From contig JAHQIW010007140.1 in assembly GCA_019055375.1 (NCBI GenBank), positions 1-64,000 of the forward strand: a stretch of 64,000 nucleotides of DNA, in the 5' to 3' direction. Every line of letters starts with the position of its first letter. The stretch's first letter is position 1. This DNA comes from Parelaphostrongylus tenuis. Taxonomy: Eukaryota > Nematoda > Chromadorea > Rhabditida > Metastrongylidae. The notes beneath the pieces were generated by a model. That model ran no database searches. It saw only the letters and a program-made list of their open reading frames with translations, and had not been told where the DNA came from. This document shows positions 44,624 through 57,207 of the stretch, piece by piece. The position numbers and the translations under genes are program-made.

Positions 44624-46184
44624 ATCATTATCAGATTATGTGATCTTGAGCGGGTCTGTAGAAGAGCGCTCGATAGATCAAGAATCTGTTCCAAAATCAT
44701 TCTGACTATTACAATTAATCATGTTGTTCAGCATATTCTTATCGCTGTGAGCTCAGGATCTTGACCTGGTCAGAATAATGTACTCATTATTTTGGATTCA
44801 GCGTCGACTTCAGGTTTGTTCCATATTCATGATGATTAGTTTTTTTTTACTTAGCGCTGTTTTTTATTGTGAGTTTGAAGCAAGGTGATAAGCTAGGCTC
44901 CGCTTCAATCCTTCGCGTAGGCGAAAGTAATAGTTAACTTTGCTTCAGAATGCATCATTAATCTCGAGTGGCACTCATTTTCAAGATTACTGAATATTCA
45001 CATCAAAATTCAGCTTTCGAGAACTAGTGGGCAATTTCCTAACAAGCAAATTCTACAATGTTGTGCATTAACCTCGCCATTTGCGAATGTGTTTTGAATA
45101 AAGTATAATTCAATGCCCATATTTGCTACCGTTACCACCTGGATGTCAGAAGAGGGAGTTTTCTGACAGGCAAAGAAGGAGTGCTGAAAGTCCTCCAAGT
45201 AGTTGGCAAACCGATGTTTAAGGCAGCGTTATTTCACTTCACTTTTATTGGAAATTTCTCCAGCTGTGACTGATGTGAAACTCCAAAATTTAGGCCTCCT
45301 TCTCTACTGTTATCTGCATGACTCCATTGTTCTTCGTTCCGGTGTACGTTATTGTGTCGTATGCGAAGACAGTCTGTATTGTGGCAGCACTAGGCTTGTT
45401 ACCGGCCTAGTCATCGTCCTAGTCTGCTTATATATTTTGCGTGAAAAACAGGAGCGAACAGTGGACAAAACTGTGCAGAATGAAAAGAAGGAAACGATGC
45501 GAGTCAAAGAATCAACCTTAATTGAAACCATCACACTGAGCGAAAAACTTGTTGGAAGCGATTGAAAATATTAGTGATTTAAGCCAGTAGATTGGTTCGG
45601 ATTTAACAAAGAAGAACGACTCTACTAATCAGTCAGTACGCTCTATCGACCAAGCTTGACCAACCGGCTCTTTCTTAAGCTTATAAAACACCGCTCAATT
45701 TTTTATGCTATCTCTATTTTATCTCTAGATTTACTCAGTAATGTAATTCATTATCTTTAACTCATTGGTAAAATGCAACTCTATGCTGGGCCACATCTAG
45801 CAGTTCGATCTGCCAACTTTAGCACATAACAGTCAACGTGCATCGAGTACAATGCATTTGTGACGCAACTAATAGCCACCTTCAGTTTCAAACCCAATAT
45901 ATAGTGCTCAGTCCTATGCCAGTTTGAGACCTGTCTACTAAGATAGAATGTCGCATTTCCAAAAACCCACGACAAATCTTTTCTTCACTTTTTGCGCTTA
46001 AGCTCGTAATTCGAGACGAGACAATTGAACAAGTGGGATATCCCATGACAAGAAACGACGGTCCACTATTCATCAGTGATGTTTTTGACTTTAGCGCTCT
46101 TTGAACACATCAGACTGAACTATCTATGTTAGGCGGAGAGAACGCGTGTGGAGTAGCTCTTAAAGATGTTGTGAAACATACACG

Positions 46185-46300
46185 TGGTGGTCAGCTCGAT
46201 TCTGCTTCCTTCACTCACCAATCAATATATCCATCACTACATGATCGTCTGATTGGTACCAAACTTGTCTGAAAGGATAACAGCACTAACTTGATATATT
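46185..46300 (+). repeat. SINE-A fragment
   Basis: Diverged modules: CACGTGGTGGTCAGCTCGAT, TTCACTCACCAATCAA, CTGATTGGTACCAAACTTGT and GAAAGGATAACAGCACTAAC. It lies 3' of both PTR-2 and the BTB gene. Confidence 0.5.
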
Positions 46301-46848
46301 AATAGGTCAACGGCGAACGTGTAAGCCCAGCTGACAGATTATTGAAGGAAGCATGGTGCATTATTAGAAGGTTGATCATTGTCGAACGCTTCACCCTATC
46401 TCCTCTATGGTCCTGTATTATCGATGCCATGAACATTCAATATTGCACAGATATGTTAATCTTTTCATCGATATTACCTTCTAAAGAGTGTAGAGAAAAT
46501 ATGGCATCTATAGAATAATTAGGAAGGAAAATTTCGATTTGCATAAAAAATGGGCACCAGGCTCGGATCACACTAAAGTTCAATTGAGCTGCAACATTGC
46601 ATTCATTTGGGATGGATGAGATGAAAAGACTAGAGCTCTACAAGATGAAAGAAAAACATAAGCAATAATATACAAAACATAAAGTCAAAAAGAGAGATCG
46701 CCATGTCAGCGAAGTATGCTGTTAATTTTGAGGGAAAAAGAAACGAATCCAGGCAGTAGAAGTGTTTCAATTTGCAAGAAACTGAAGTACACGTTGAGAT
46801 CATTCCGTGGGCCGGTAAAATAACATTACTCTGATCAGCGAGAATTTC

Positions 46849-49800
46849 CTATCGTGTTTGAGATTGTTGGTGTTGCGAATGACCAAGAAGATTCGTATCA
46901 GAAGAATAAGTTTTGCATTGAGGGCACATCCAAGTGACCTTCGAACACGACGAATTCGCTTTACACCTGCAAGAGAATAATTTCTAGAAGTGTTCTGTAA
47001 CAATATGATGTTGGAAGAATTTTGAAAAGATATCACTACATTCCTTTTAATTTGAATTAATTAGTTGTACAAAGGTCGAAAGTTTGTAACTGATAAAAAG
47101 ACCTGGAGCAATGATGTGGCTGTAGGCCAGGATTTTCAAGCAGCACGGAAAGACGGTCAAGAATCGCTGCTCGAGCTCGAATTGAAAGGCAATCGTCTGA
47201 AAAATTATACTGCACTGTAATTCATCTGTGAGCCGTTGATTTGAGAGATCGAAACGTGCAATTGTGTCTAATATTCTTTCTACTGCAATAACCAGAATAG
47301 AATTCTTAGCAGATTTTGTTGGTGATGTGCAAAATTGCATCCCTTGGCTCTTACTATCTTTATCGACCCTCTCTTTCTCTTAGGGAATGGCAGCTTCAGT
47401 GTGAAGTTTATAAAAAGCTACCAAAGCACAATAATATTAATATTGGGTCGCTTCATAAGTTTTGGCAGCAGAGCAGCAGCAATATACACTAAATTTGCTA
47501 ATCAAAGGTAACCAAAACTGCGTGATTTTTCGAGTCGTTCAATTGCGCACTTTCTTGCGAACATTTTGGTATACAGACTTGACTATACTCCGCCAGATGG
47601 AGCTGTCGTGGAAAGAAATTCGCATGTTACCCATGCACGAATGGCGCTTAGGGGAAATGCTAGTGAAGCGACGGGCAACAGTAATGCAGATTCCTGTGGA
47701 CAGCCCAAGCGCGACTGATCCTCCAGCTATTCTCTCCAGCTTTGGCCTTCGCGAAACCACTTCTCAATCCTTTCGATAATCGTATCGACACTCCAAGCTC
47801 CGTGAATCTTGCACGTCGGTTCACTAGCACTTGACCCTACGAGCCATTCGTGCATGAGTAGTAAGCGAATTTGTTCTCAAAACAGCTATATCTCGAAGAA
47901 AGTATACCAAGTTTACCAAAATGTTTGCACTAAAATGCGCAATTGAACGGTTCTGAAATCATTCAGTCTTAATTATCTCTGTTAAGTAAATTTAGTGTTT
48001 ATTGCTTTAGTGCCAAAACGTTTGGAGCACCCCTAAAATTAAAAACACTTTTCTTCGAGTCAATGTTTGAATCAGTGAGGAACTATTGCACCGAGCTTTC
48101 CACTTTACAAAACTTGAACTTTACTGTAATTTTTCTACACTTTCAATCTAAGCCAAGCTCGAAATTTAACCCGCTGGGAATAGCGTTGATTTCCTGCGGG
48201 ACAGGCGAGGGATCGCGCGCCGTGCTGCAATGACAAAACCATAGCTACCTGATGAAAGTTAGGTCTTTATCGCTACTAAAGGAGATTCAACGTCGGTAAA
48301 TGATACAGTATAGTAGAACAGACTTCACTGAGACTATTTTTGGTTGAAACTTGCCAAACTATTGCAATTCAATTAATTATTCATCATTAATAATATTGCA
48401 TACTGTACTACAATGTCACTTCATCAATATTTCGAAAGAACTTTATGATACTAGTGGACTTTAGAAGTTGAGGCTTTAAAGAGCAATAGAAGAAAGTCTC
48501 TTCTTTTGTCTTGAGAGTGAAAACTTTGTATATTTACGTATACTCAGTTATGAACATCAATGATGCAACAAAAATAACGCTAATGCTTTACTTAGAACGC
48601 CGCATTTTCAAAGTGGGAAACCAGATGCTTGCGAAAAGGATATATTTCAAGCTGCTACCAAACAATTTTATGATTTCTTATCTATATTTGATTATAAATC
48701 ACTTACATTCATCATTCATTCCTCATGTCAAGAGCAATTCATTGTTACTCATTGCTAAAAATAATTGCCATATTTGCAATTAAGATATTATATTACCTAC
48801 TTGGGTACTTGGACGGCTCGTCAACACTAATAGGGCGGGCCCTAGTACAAGGAAACGGTTCTGGTTTAGCTTCTTTGCTTCCTTTTTTAGCCCCGAGTTA
48901 GGCCTAGCTAGGGCCTTCCACGGATCGCCACCACACCATGCAGTCATCGTTCCTTGTGGATCGGAGGGGGTTTACCACCTTGCGACTAATACCTGTCAAG
49001 ACGGCGTTCATTACTGGTACGGTTTGCTCTTAGCTGGGCTTTCCAGGTGGAAGCATCGGAGCTTATACTTCACAGTCCGAACCCAGGAACACCTCGTAGT
49101 CACGATGAGAAGGCAAAGCTGAGGGAGATGTGATCTTATATTGTTTCTCGGAAATTAGATAGTGCAACATAAATCTTTCACTTTCGATATGATCTCACTT
49201 CATGCAATATCTCGAAGTCATTGTGATTGAAAATAACATGAATTGAATGATGAATAGTGTACTAAAAATAATGCTGCATAGTGCATGCAATGCCACTTTA
49301 TTATTAACCATTCCAAATTTTCAATGATTACTGTGCTTCAGAAGTTGGCACATCTATGGGAATGTAGGAAAACCTTTGTTCTATCCTTCTATAGCAATAA
49401 ATATCTATATTACTCCGTATATTTTGCTGTGAACATAATTTTCTCGGCGGCTCTTGTCGCCTGGCATGGGCACTAATTCAATCCCATTGAAATAAATGAG
49501 AAAACACATCGGAAATGTGTTGTTTACCCAACTATGCGGCTCTCGTAACTAGAAGCAGGAATTTTCAGATGACTAGGCGTTCCGTTCGCTAAGAAACGTT
49601 TCTAGAAATCTCTCCAGTAATATTTATTCTTTTCGTAGCGACAGTTTCTTAGAAACTACTACACAGTATCAAAAAATTTTCTGTGAGGACCAATACATAG
49701 GGTTAGGGACTCCAAATGCAAAAGGTGATCTTCCTTTCGTTACAAAACCAAAGAGTTAGGTGTTCTGGCATGAGAGAAATTAGACAAAGAATTTTTGGTC

Positions 49801-52800
49801 AGAAGTAATTAAAATTGTCTATCAACGCTATGCAAAGTATGCGCCATCAGCCCAAACACATTTATATAATCTCTCAGGCAACAAATCAGTGCCGTGGTCA
49901 TAGGACTCATCATCCTTGAATTCAAAGAAAGTTGACAATTCTTGACCTGAATGATTGATGTCTTGAACCTTCTTCTTGCTTAGAAACTGCTTCAGCGACC
50001 GGAAGAAGTGACAGTCAGACGGCGACAAATCAGGTCTCTACGGCGGATGATCAAGCAACTCCCAGCCCTGTTCGGTCAACTTCCACTTCGTCAATTTGGC
50101 GAGATGCAGCGTTGTCATGAAGCGGAATGAGACTGCGGAGATGTCGACGTGACAGGGCCTAGTTGCAGCCGTCAAGTGCTCACATTAGCGCTTGGCGCTG
50201 ACCATTTTTCCGACTGGCAGCAAATTCCAGTGAATCGGATCGGTCCGGTCCCAGAAGATGACAAGCAGAGCAACTTGGTGTTCATTGCCCTAATGCCAAA
50301 ACTTGTGAGAAGACCTAGTATCAAAGCTCTTCCACATCACGCTGAGTTTTAAAATCAGTATTTCTCAAGCTATCAAGTAATTACTAATGTACCTTTCGTT
50401 TCAAGTGCTTTCTTAAGATACGCTCTAATTTCAACATATCTCGTAATTATTACTTAAGCCAACATGTCATGTGACCCGTTATAAGGGCTGACTTATAGAG
50501 CCCGATACACGTGTTTCAACCTTAACAGTCTCATCAGTCGGGCGGTACCCTTCCTGTCTTTTGCCAAACCTCTCGGGGCGCTCAGTCCCCTATACTGAGA
50601 GTAGGCGATGACGAACATTTTACATTGTATGTCAGGTGAAATTACACCGAACAGACAGTGTTGTACACTCGGTGGGCAAAAGACGGAAAGAGTAGTACCG
50701 GACTGATGAGACCGTCAAGCTTGGAAGACGTGTAGCGGGCTCCATAAGTCAGCCCTTATAACAGAGCACATGATATGTTGGCTCAAATAATAACAGACTG
50801 TTGACGGTTGGCTGTTGACAGATAACGCGTTATAGCGTAAAGTGTTAAGCAAAACGAGCGTCGGTAGTGCAACGGTTCAGCACGCGCTCCCGAAAAGGGT
50901 GAGATTTGGGAGCGAGTCCTGACTGACGCAAATGTTCTTGCACAACACCCTACATTAGAGGGTATATTATAAGATCATGCCACCACAAGTGGCGGTCAAA
51001 TAAATGATGAACTCCGATGAAATAATAGTTACGAGATAATTACCAATTGTCCAATGAAAGAGCTTGGTTGGGTAAAAAAAGGCAAGGAAACAATGCTTAC
51101 ATGTGCTCTGTTGTGTCATCTGAATGAGATGCTCAGGACGATGGACCATCAAAAGGCATTGTGGGACCATCTCGTGTAGGAAGCATCGATCCAGCAAAGA
51201 CAAACGGACGAACACCGACAGCTGAAAGCAACCATTTCGCACCAGTTGTTACATTTTCAAGTCGCAATAACATTCTATTAGGGAAGGACAGCCCCGTGGA
51301 TAGTGATGCACGCTATCAGGAAGCAATGTTAGGCTCCCTCTTCCGCTCTCTTCCGTAATTCCACAGGGAAACCGCCTATCTCGTCTATACCCAAGATTGC
51401 AGAAAGAATCGTCTCATTTAGCATTGAACAACATTGAACACAAAATTTCCAAGCAGCTCGCCGAAACGACAAGCGAAATGCTTGAAGGACGAAAACAAGA
51501 AAACGAATCAAATGTAAGAGGTACTGAGATTTGCTCAAAATATTTGATAACGAGTCAAAAAAAGTAGAATTCAACGATGAACACTTGCACATACGCATTC
51601 TATTAACACGTTGGCAACGATGTTCAGTAACAATTCGAAAGATCGTTTTATACTACAGATCTGCCTTTACCCTCAAGATTCGAAGCTTTAGGAGGAAATA
51701 TTGCCATTGTTACTACACCAAGAAGTTTCACGGATGTTTCTTCTTTCATATTTGATCATTTACTGCGGACGAATTTGCTTTAGTAACGACATTTATAATA
51801 TTTCATTAGAAAACTACCACAACGTCATTGATGCCGCCGCGCACATGGCGGCGCGGCGGCGCGACGGGCAGGATCTCAAAGTGGTTGCCAACGTGTTAAC
51901 AATCAAAATGTTATGTGGGCCACAAAAGTGAGAAAAAACCAGAGAAATCCACTTACCCTTTTCAATGGCCACCCCGTATATGAAATCTTTTAACATTACT
52001 AAGGGACAGATGTGGTCTATGTAAAAAGGAATGCAAACAACTCACAGATTTTGCTTCATGCAAAATTTTCTAATCCTACACTGGAGCGATTGGTTTTAGC
52101 GTTTCTTTTCACTAAGGCTTAATATTCAAGTATTCTATGAGGTTCTAGACAGATCAGTTTGCTCAGTAGTTTACTCGTAATATTAGTGATTAATCAAGAA
52201 GCAAAATAAATAGTTGACATGTAAAATGACCACTATGTGGCTCAAAAATCTTGCAAAACAATTTGCTAAGCTGAAACCTTTAGAGCTTCAAGTGAGCTGT
52301 ATGCGTAAACTATAAGGAAACTTCTTTTCCTGCTATTCCGAATCTCAAAATGTCGTTTGTCAAGTTCAGCAGCATTAGTAACTATATTTTACCTGTGTCT
52401 GCTGGGCAAGAAGCATCGTAGCACATTTTCTGAGCAGAGCAGGTGACTCCATCTTGCAAGCGGCCATCAGAACCGGACCAATGTTGTGTTCTGAAAATCA
52501 AAAAAAGCCTATAGCCAGCTCTGATTTTATTTCATAAGGTGTTGGAAGAAGGTAAAGGACGGAAGATAAAATTTCTCAGTGAGAACCTATGTTCTGTTCC
52601 GAGAATGAGAGAATACGCAGATGAACGGCGTTCAACTCCGCGGTTATAAAGATTCGGGTCGAGTTTAAGAAAGCGATTCAGGTCACAATTCCAGAAACGC
52701 GAAATGTATTACAAAAATCAGAGCATGAGCTCCTTCAGTGAGCAATATGAATGGAATAAATACGCACTTACCACTTAGACGAAGTTGTGGTGGATGCACA

Positions 52801-55520
52801 GCCATAAGGAACGCTTTCAATTCTTCATGTGAACATGGACAGAATATTTCTTCGACACCAGAAGAAGAACAGTAAACACGCTCCTGTAATTGGTATATTT
52901 GATTAGGAAGCTTCGAAATGAAATCTGCGATCAAATTCTTAACATGCTAATAATTTCTTTACATCGCTAACAATGTAGATTTGTGACTCGTTGCTGAAAT
53001 TCGATCAAATTTACGGCTAGTTAGGTCTTCCAGAAGCCAAGACGGTGATAATAGTAAAGACATCGACTAGGTCTGCTGACTGCCACTCTTCGAAACTGCT
53101 GTTGGTTTGAGTTTTCTTCGAATTTGGAGTAAATGAACGAGATGAAAAACGCCTAGGTGTTTGTTAATAGGCCCCATCTTTTTCTCACAGAGAGTGCAAA
53201 GTCGGTTTTTCATGAATTATTGGTATTTTTTTTCGGTAACAAGAACATTTCAAGAGTTGAAGACGTGAAGAGCTGACAGAAAGGACTTTGATCTATCGAC
53301 CTAGAAGTAAGCATTTCTCTTAAATAGGCTTTTTATATTTCAAATTGTGTATAATTGAAATTCCCAGAAGTAGCTAAGAAGATATTTTTTGAAGTCATTA
53401 GCGCATTGGAAGCTATAAATGCCAACAACATTTCAGTACATGACGGTGTTCAGGTGGGCGTAATAACACTTCATGGAATCTTTCATTCTTGAATTACCCG
53501 TATCGACAAAAAAGGATGTTTCAAATAGGTTTGATGGGCTCGAGAATTACACAATCTCATCCTTGTGAGCAAAAATGTTTCACCTTGGAGGAAAAGCTTG
53601 CACTTCTAAGGCCTCTCATTCCAACTACTAAAGTTCAATTTGACCCGAAACATGTTTAATCGAAATAGTTCAGCCGGTGTTTCCGTATAATGTGAGTGGA
53701 AATCAGCTCACATCGGTCGGTTCCTGAGAGTGGAAGTACACCCATTTGAGAATGAATTTTTTTCACCGATTCTAATTGGGAATAGCTGTTTTCATATCAA
53801 ATTACACTGTACGTTTTCCCCTAAATATATTCTACTTGAAAAGCACTTGAACTATTGTAATTTCCTATAAGGTTTTTTTTGGCCATTTTTCGAACAGCTC
53901 TTAATAGACTTGCGTAATGTTACTAATATCAGTTCCGAAGATAAGTTCTGAAACATTCTTTGTCGGCGTTTCTTTCGGTCAAGTAAATAGTCATGCTCGT
54001 TTTCTCTTCAGTCCGAGTGTGCTCATACCAACTTTCGTACAAGTTGTTATACAGATTTTTTAGCACATTATTTATCTAATTAGTCGTCACAGCGTTTTTC
54101 TCACTGTGCGGCTCCTAGTACTTCTAACATGCAATTCCTTTCTCAATTTTTACTTGAGCGGCATAGAATAGTGGTTGAGCGCGTCTCCTTGCAATCTCGA
54201 AGATAGCCTTGGTGTGGCGGTCCATAGTCGCTTCTGTTCACTGCCGCAGAGAGGTGAAGGGTGGAGTTCAGCCACATGCGTGCCGCTACTAGCATCACAA
54301 CCACTGCTCCACGGTGCCCCTTATGTTCAGACTCTGTCTGAGTCTAGTTATGATATATAATATAAAATAAAACAAATCAACTAGTAATTGAAGGATCTTT
54401 TGAGATTTGAGCGTGGTCTTAATAAAGCACTCGAAATAAAGGTATAATATGATGTAAATGCCAACCAAAGAGCAATCGAGTGCTCAACGCTCTGTGTTGG
54501 GTGAGGGTTTCACTTGACATGGAGTGTAGGATGTTCGTCTTCGATGACTCTCTGTAAGGGAGTAGAGCTCCCGGAGAACTGACTATAAAGACATCGAGGG
54601 ACGACGGGTTTCTGCCCTACCGACGGGTCTGTGGGGACGAAAAAGCTTGTGTCGGGCTGTACAAGAGCCCTTACCAGACCACATGACAAGTTGGCTCAAA
54701 TAATAATCAAATGATCTATTGAAATTTGAGCCTGGTCTTGATAAAGCGCTTGAAATGAAGGTCTAGTTATAATAAATTGAAAATTCCACTATCCGAGATC
54801 GCAATTACTTTTGCATCAGCCGATATAAGGCTATCAAGTTTCCAAATCTTTAGCTACTCTACTAATCAAGAATTACAAGTTACGCAGTGACTAAAGATGC
54901 ATTGTAAGACACACGCTGTCACTAAAATAATTCAGCGCTCTGGGCTAGCTATCGTTAGGAAGGTGGAGAAGTGGTATCAATCAATTTAGAAGGACACGAA
55001 CACAGATTATATATTGCTAAACTCCCACAAATTACTGTATAGGCCGGCTATTCTATCAGTCATCTTTGCAATGAATGGAACCTAATCCATTGCCTATCTT
55101 TAAGTGGTTGATTAACGCCGAAAGAGCTTTGTTTCTTATCGGGTGCGACTGATCCAGAACTCAACTTTCAATCGTTCAATTGGAGACACAGTTTTCTTTG
55201 ACTATAAGTAAATGGAAGAACCAGTAAAATTCTAAACAACTCAACGGAAGTACGGTTCTCAGTTAATGGAAGAATTTTTTGAAAAGTCCGACTATGCTGT
55301 CCAAGGTGAACTGCATTATGCAAGAGAAGTTCAAAGAAGCAGATGAAAATGAAATTTCGAAGCGACGAGTAATGACAATCACCTGGAACACATTGGACCA
55401 TGCAGCCATGTAGTAGGGATTTACATGATACACTCGACCAGTCTTCGCACGAATAGCAGTAAAAAACAGATCGGATTGCCGCTGGAACATCTCTAGATCC
55501 ACTGGTGGCTCGGCGATTTC
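46849..55520 (-). CDS. BTB gene, 3' part: second BTB domain and Cys-rich tail
   Basis: Exon 55383-55520 (EPPVDLEMFQ, YHVNPYYMAAWSNVF), 52772-52883 (EEIFCPCSHEELKAFLMAVH), 52393-52490 (NIGPVLMAACKMESPALL), 51101-51221 (RLSLLDRCFLHEMVPQCLL) and 47103-47196 (CLSIRARAAILDRLSVLLEN) repeat the layout of the first BTB unit. The last exon, joined as AG|G, gives CSRCKANSSC and WMCPQC, a C-x2-C-x6-C..C-x2-C pattern suggesting a metal site. The donor before it (GTCTTT) is weak; if unused, the frame ends at a TAA at 47057-47059 and the Cys tail is lost. Introns of 2.5 and 3.9 kb carry SINE-B, P, M, C and mariner insertions. Confidence 0.75.
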
Positions 55521-57156
55521 CTAGAAAGCTTAAAATTACCGTCTAATGCAAAAAGGTGTCCTCTTTCAAGAAATACCTCAGGAGGTGGTGCATTATGAAG
55601 TCGCTCAAGCAGAAGAACTTTGACTCTATCGCTCAGTGCATAATAGCGTGATCCTGTCAAATCCACTTTGTTGCTCGGTCGCATCTCCCGTAAGCATAAA
55701 ATTAATAATCGATTCAATTTGTACCTGAAATCTTTCACACAACTAGTATTTCATGGATGGAGAATACAACTACACTAGCAATAAGTAATTTGATTATTCA
55801 GAAAGATTTCATGCTTCTACAAGCCGATTTCACTTAGTCTAATTGAATTTCGCACCGCTACACAATATGGTCTCGAACATTTCAGCCTATCGTATAATTC
55901 ACCTATCGGCTATCCAGACTTTTTCCAGAAATGGCAAATTGTGACTGATGAGAAAGCACTCGCAACGATGTAGTAATCCATCCATCTGCAACATAAATAG
56001 AAATCGACTCTCCACTAGTGCTCATTATTTGATTCTTGACAACTAATTTCCACGGGTTTTCCACTGGAGCAAAAACATTGAGCCATTAGTGGAATCACAG
56101 TGGAATTGTGTTTTCCTTCGATACTTGAACTTCAATCTCAACTTGTCCTCATCATTGGTCAATTCACTTCCATAAAAATTCTTGTCCCTGATATTTCAAA
56201 AGTCTCTTCTTCGTACAAACACAAAATCAGATGTACCTATAGAGTTTAGAGATGCTACTACGTGCTACACGCACCACTTCCACTCAAAATGAACAAAGCT
56301 TCCATTTATATGAGAGGAAAAATCTTCTTAACTGTTAAGTTGCACTTTGTGTGCTGACTAGTAATTATTAAATAGTTTTAAAGAAGCGCTGGTTCATCTC
56401 TCGTTTAACGTCAGATTTTCGCTTATCACTCAAATCTTTTAGATGGATATTTGGGACATCATAACACTGCGAAAAAGTGGTAAAAACAAAGGAAATCCCA
56501 AGATTTTTCAATATACACATATATAAGAATATATAGAAGATAAAAGGATAAAGCTCTCGGTTGATCAGTCCCTGAGGGAGCGCCATGCATTCGTTTGATC
56601 CATTTTTTTAATTTTAGTTTGAGGTAACTGACTGCATATCTTCCCTTTGCAATGACTCACGATGGTATTAAGTCAGTGCTGCTTATAGTTCTAGACAAAT
56701 TTGGTATGCCGATTGTATGCCACAAATCACAAAACAGTACTTGAGACGTCTCAATGAACAAAGCAGGGCACGTAAGTGGATATTGGTGGCCTGGGATCAC
56801 AACAAAGGACTTTTGTGTAGGGCAACGAGTGCAATAAAGTCTGCATGTTGAGCTTGTGGTGAGCGGTAATAGCATTGATTGATTAGATCTTTCGAGTAAC
56901 GCTCACTGAAAGAGTTGGTGTATCTGTCATACCGCATTTTAGGGAACCCATCTAGGGAAGGGAATCGGTGGCCTCTTGCTGAACACAGTCAGTGCTGCTT
57001 ATCCTCTCAGACAAGTCTGGACCAGTCTGGTACCAACTTATCGACCCCGCAGGGATGCATGGCTTGGTGAGCCAAGAGCGCGTGATCGAACCATTGACCT
57101 CGTGTGCGACGCAGAGCACCTTTAACCACTGAGCCACGTGCGCTCTCAAGTACATC

Positions 57157-57207
<51 letters not shown>

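Larger units (their letters stand above)
34392..45565 (+). pseudogene. PTR-2: Patched-related pseudogene, tandem copy of PTR-1
   Basis: Recognisable exon relics: 34394-34472 (exon 1, stop TAA at 34445), 34557-34640 (exon 2, one base lost in AAAAAATG), 37974-38281 (exons 3-4, one base lost before HWYK), 41508-41622 (exon 6, donor GT changed to AT), 41752-41916 (exon 7, three in-frame stops, donor AT), 43022-43149 (exon 17, donor AT), 43751-43825 and 44160-44222 (exon 18 split by a P insertion), 44748-44815 (exon 19, diverged), 45115-45220 (exon 20, acceptor AG changed to AA, donor GC), 45294-45565 (exon 21, one base lost near 45405). Exons 8-16, that is TM2-TM7, are absent between 41.92 and 43.02 kb. 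It cannot encode a PTR protein. The last exon frame stays open to 45565 after the shift. Confidence 0.85.

Noticed and set aside
46800..47340. Minus-strand frames that resemble chemoreceptor pieces
   Set aside because: In other frames the same bases give BTB exons 47103-47196 and 46849-46966 that join in phase; the receptor-like reading is coincidental.
51161..51358. Plus-strand frame of 65 codons
   Set aside because: It is antisense to BTB exon 51101-51221, which is fixed by phase and motif.
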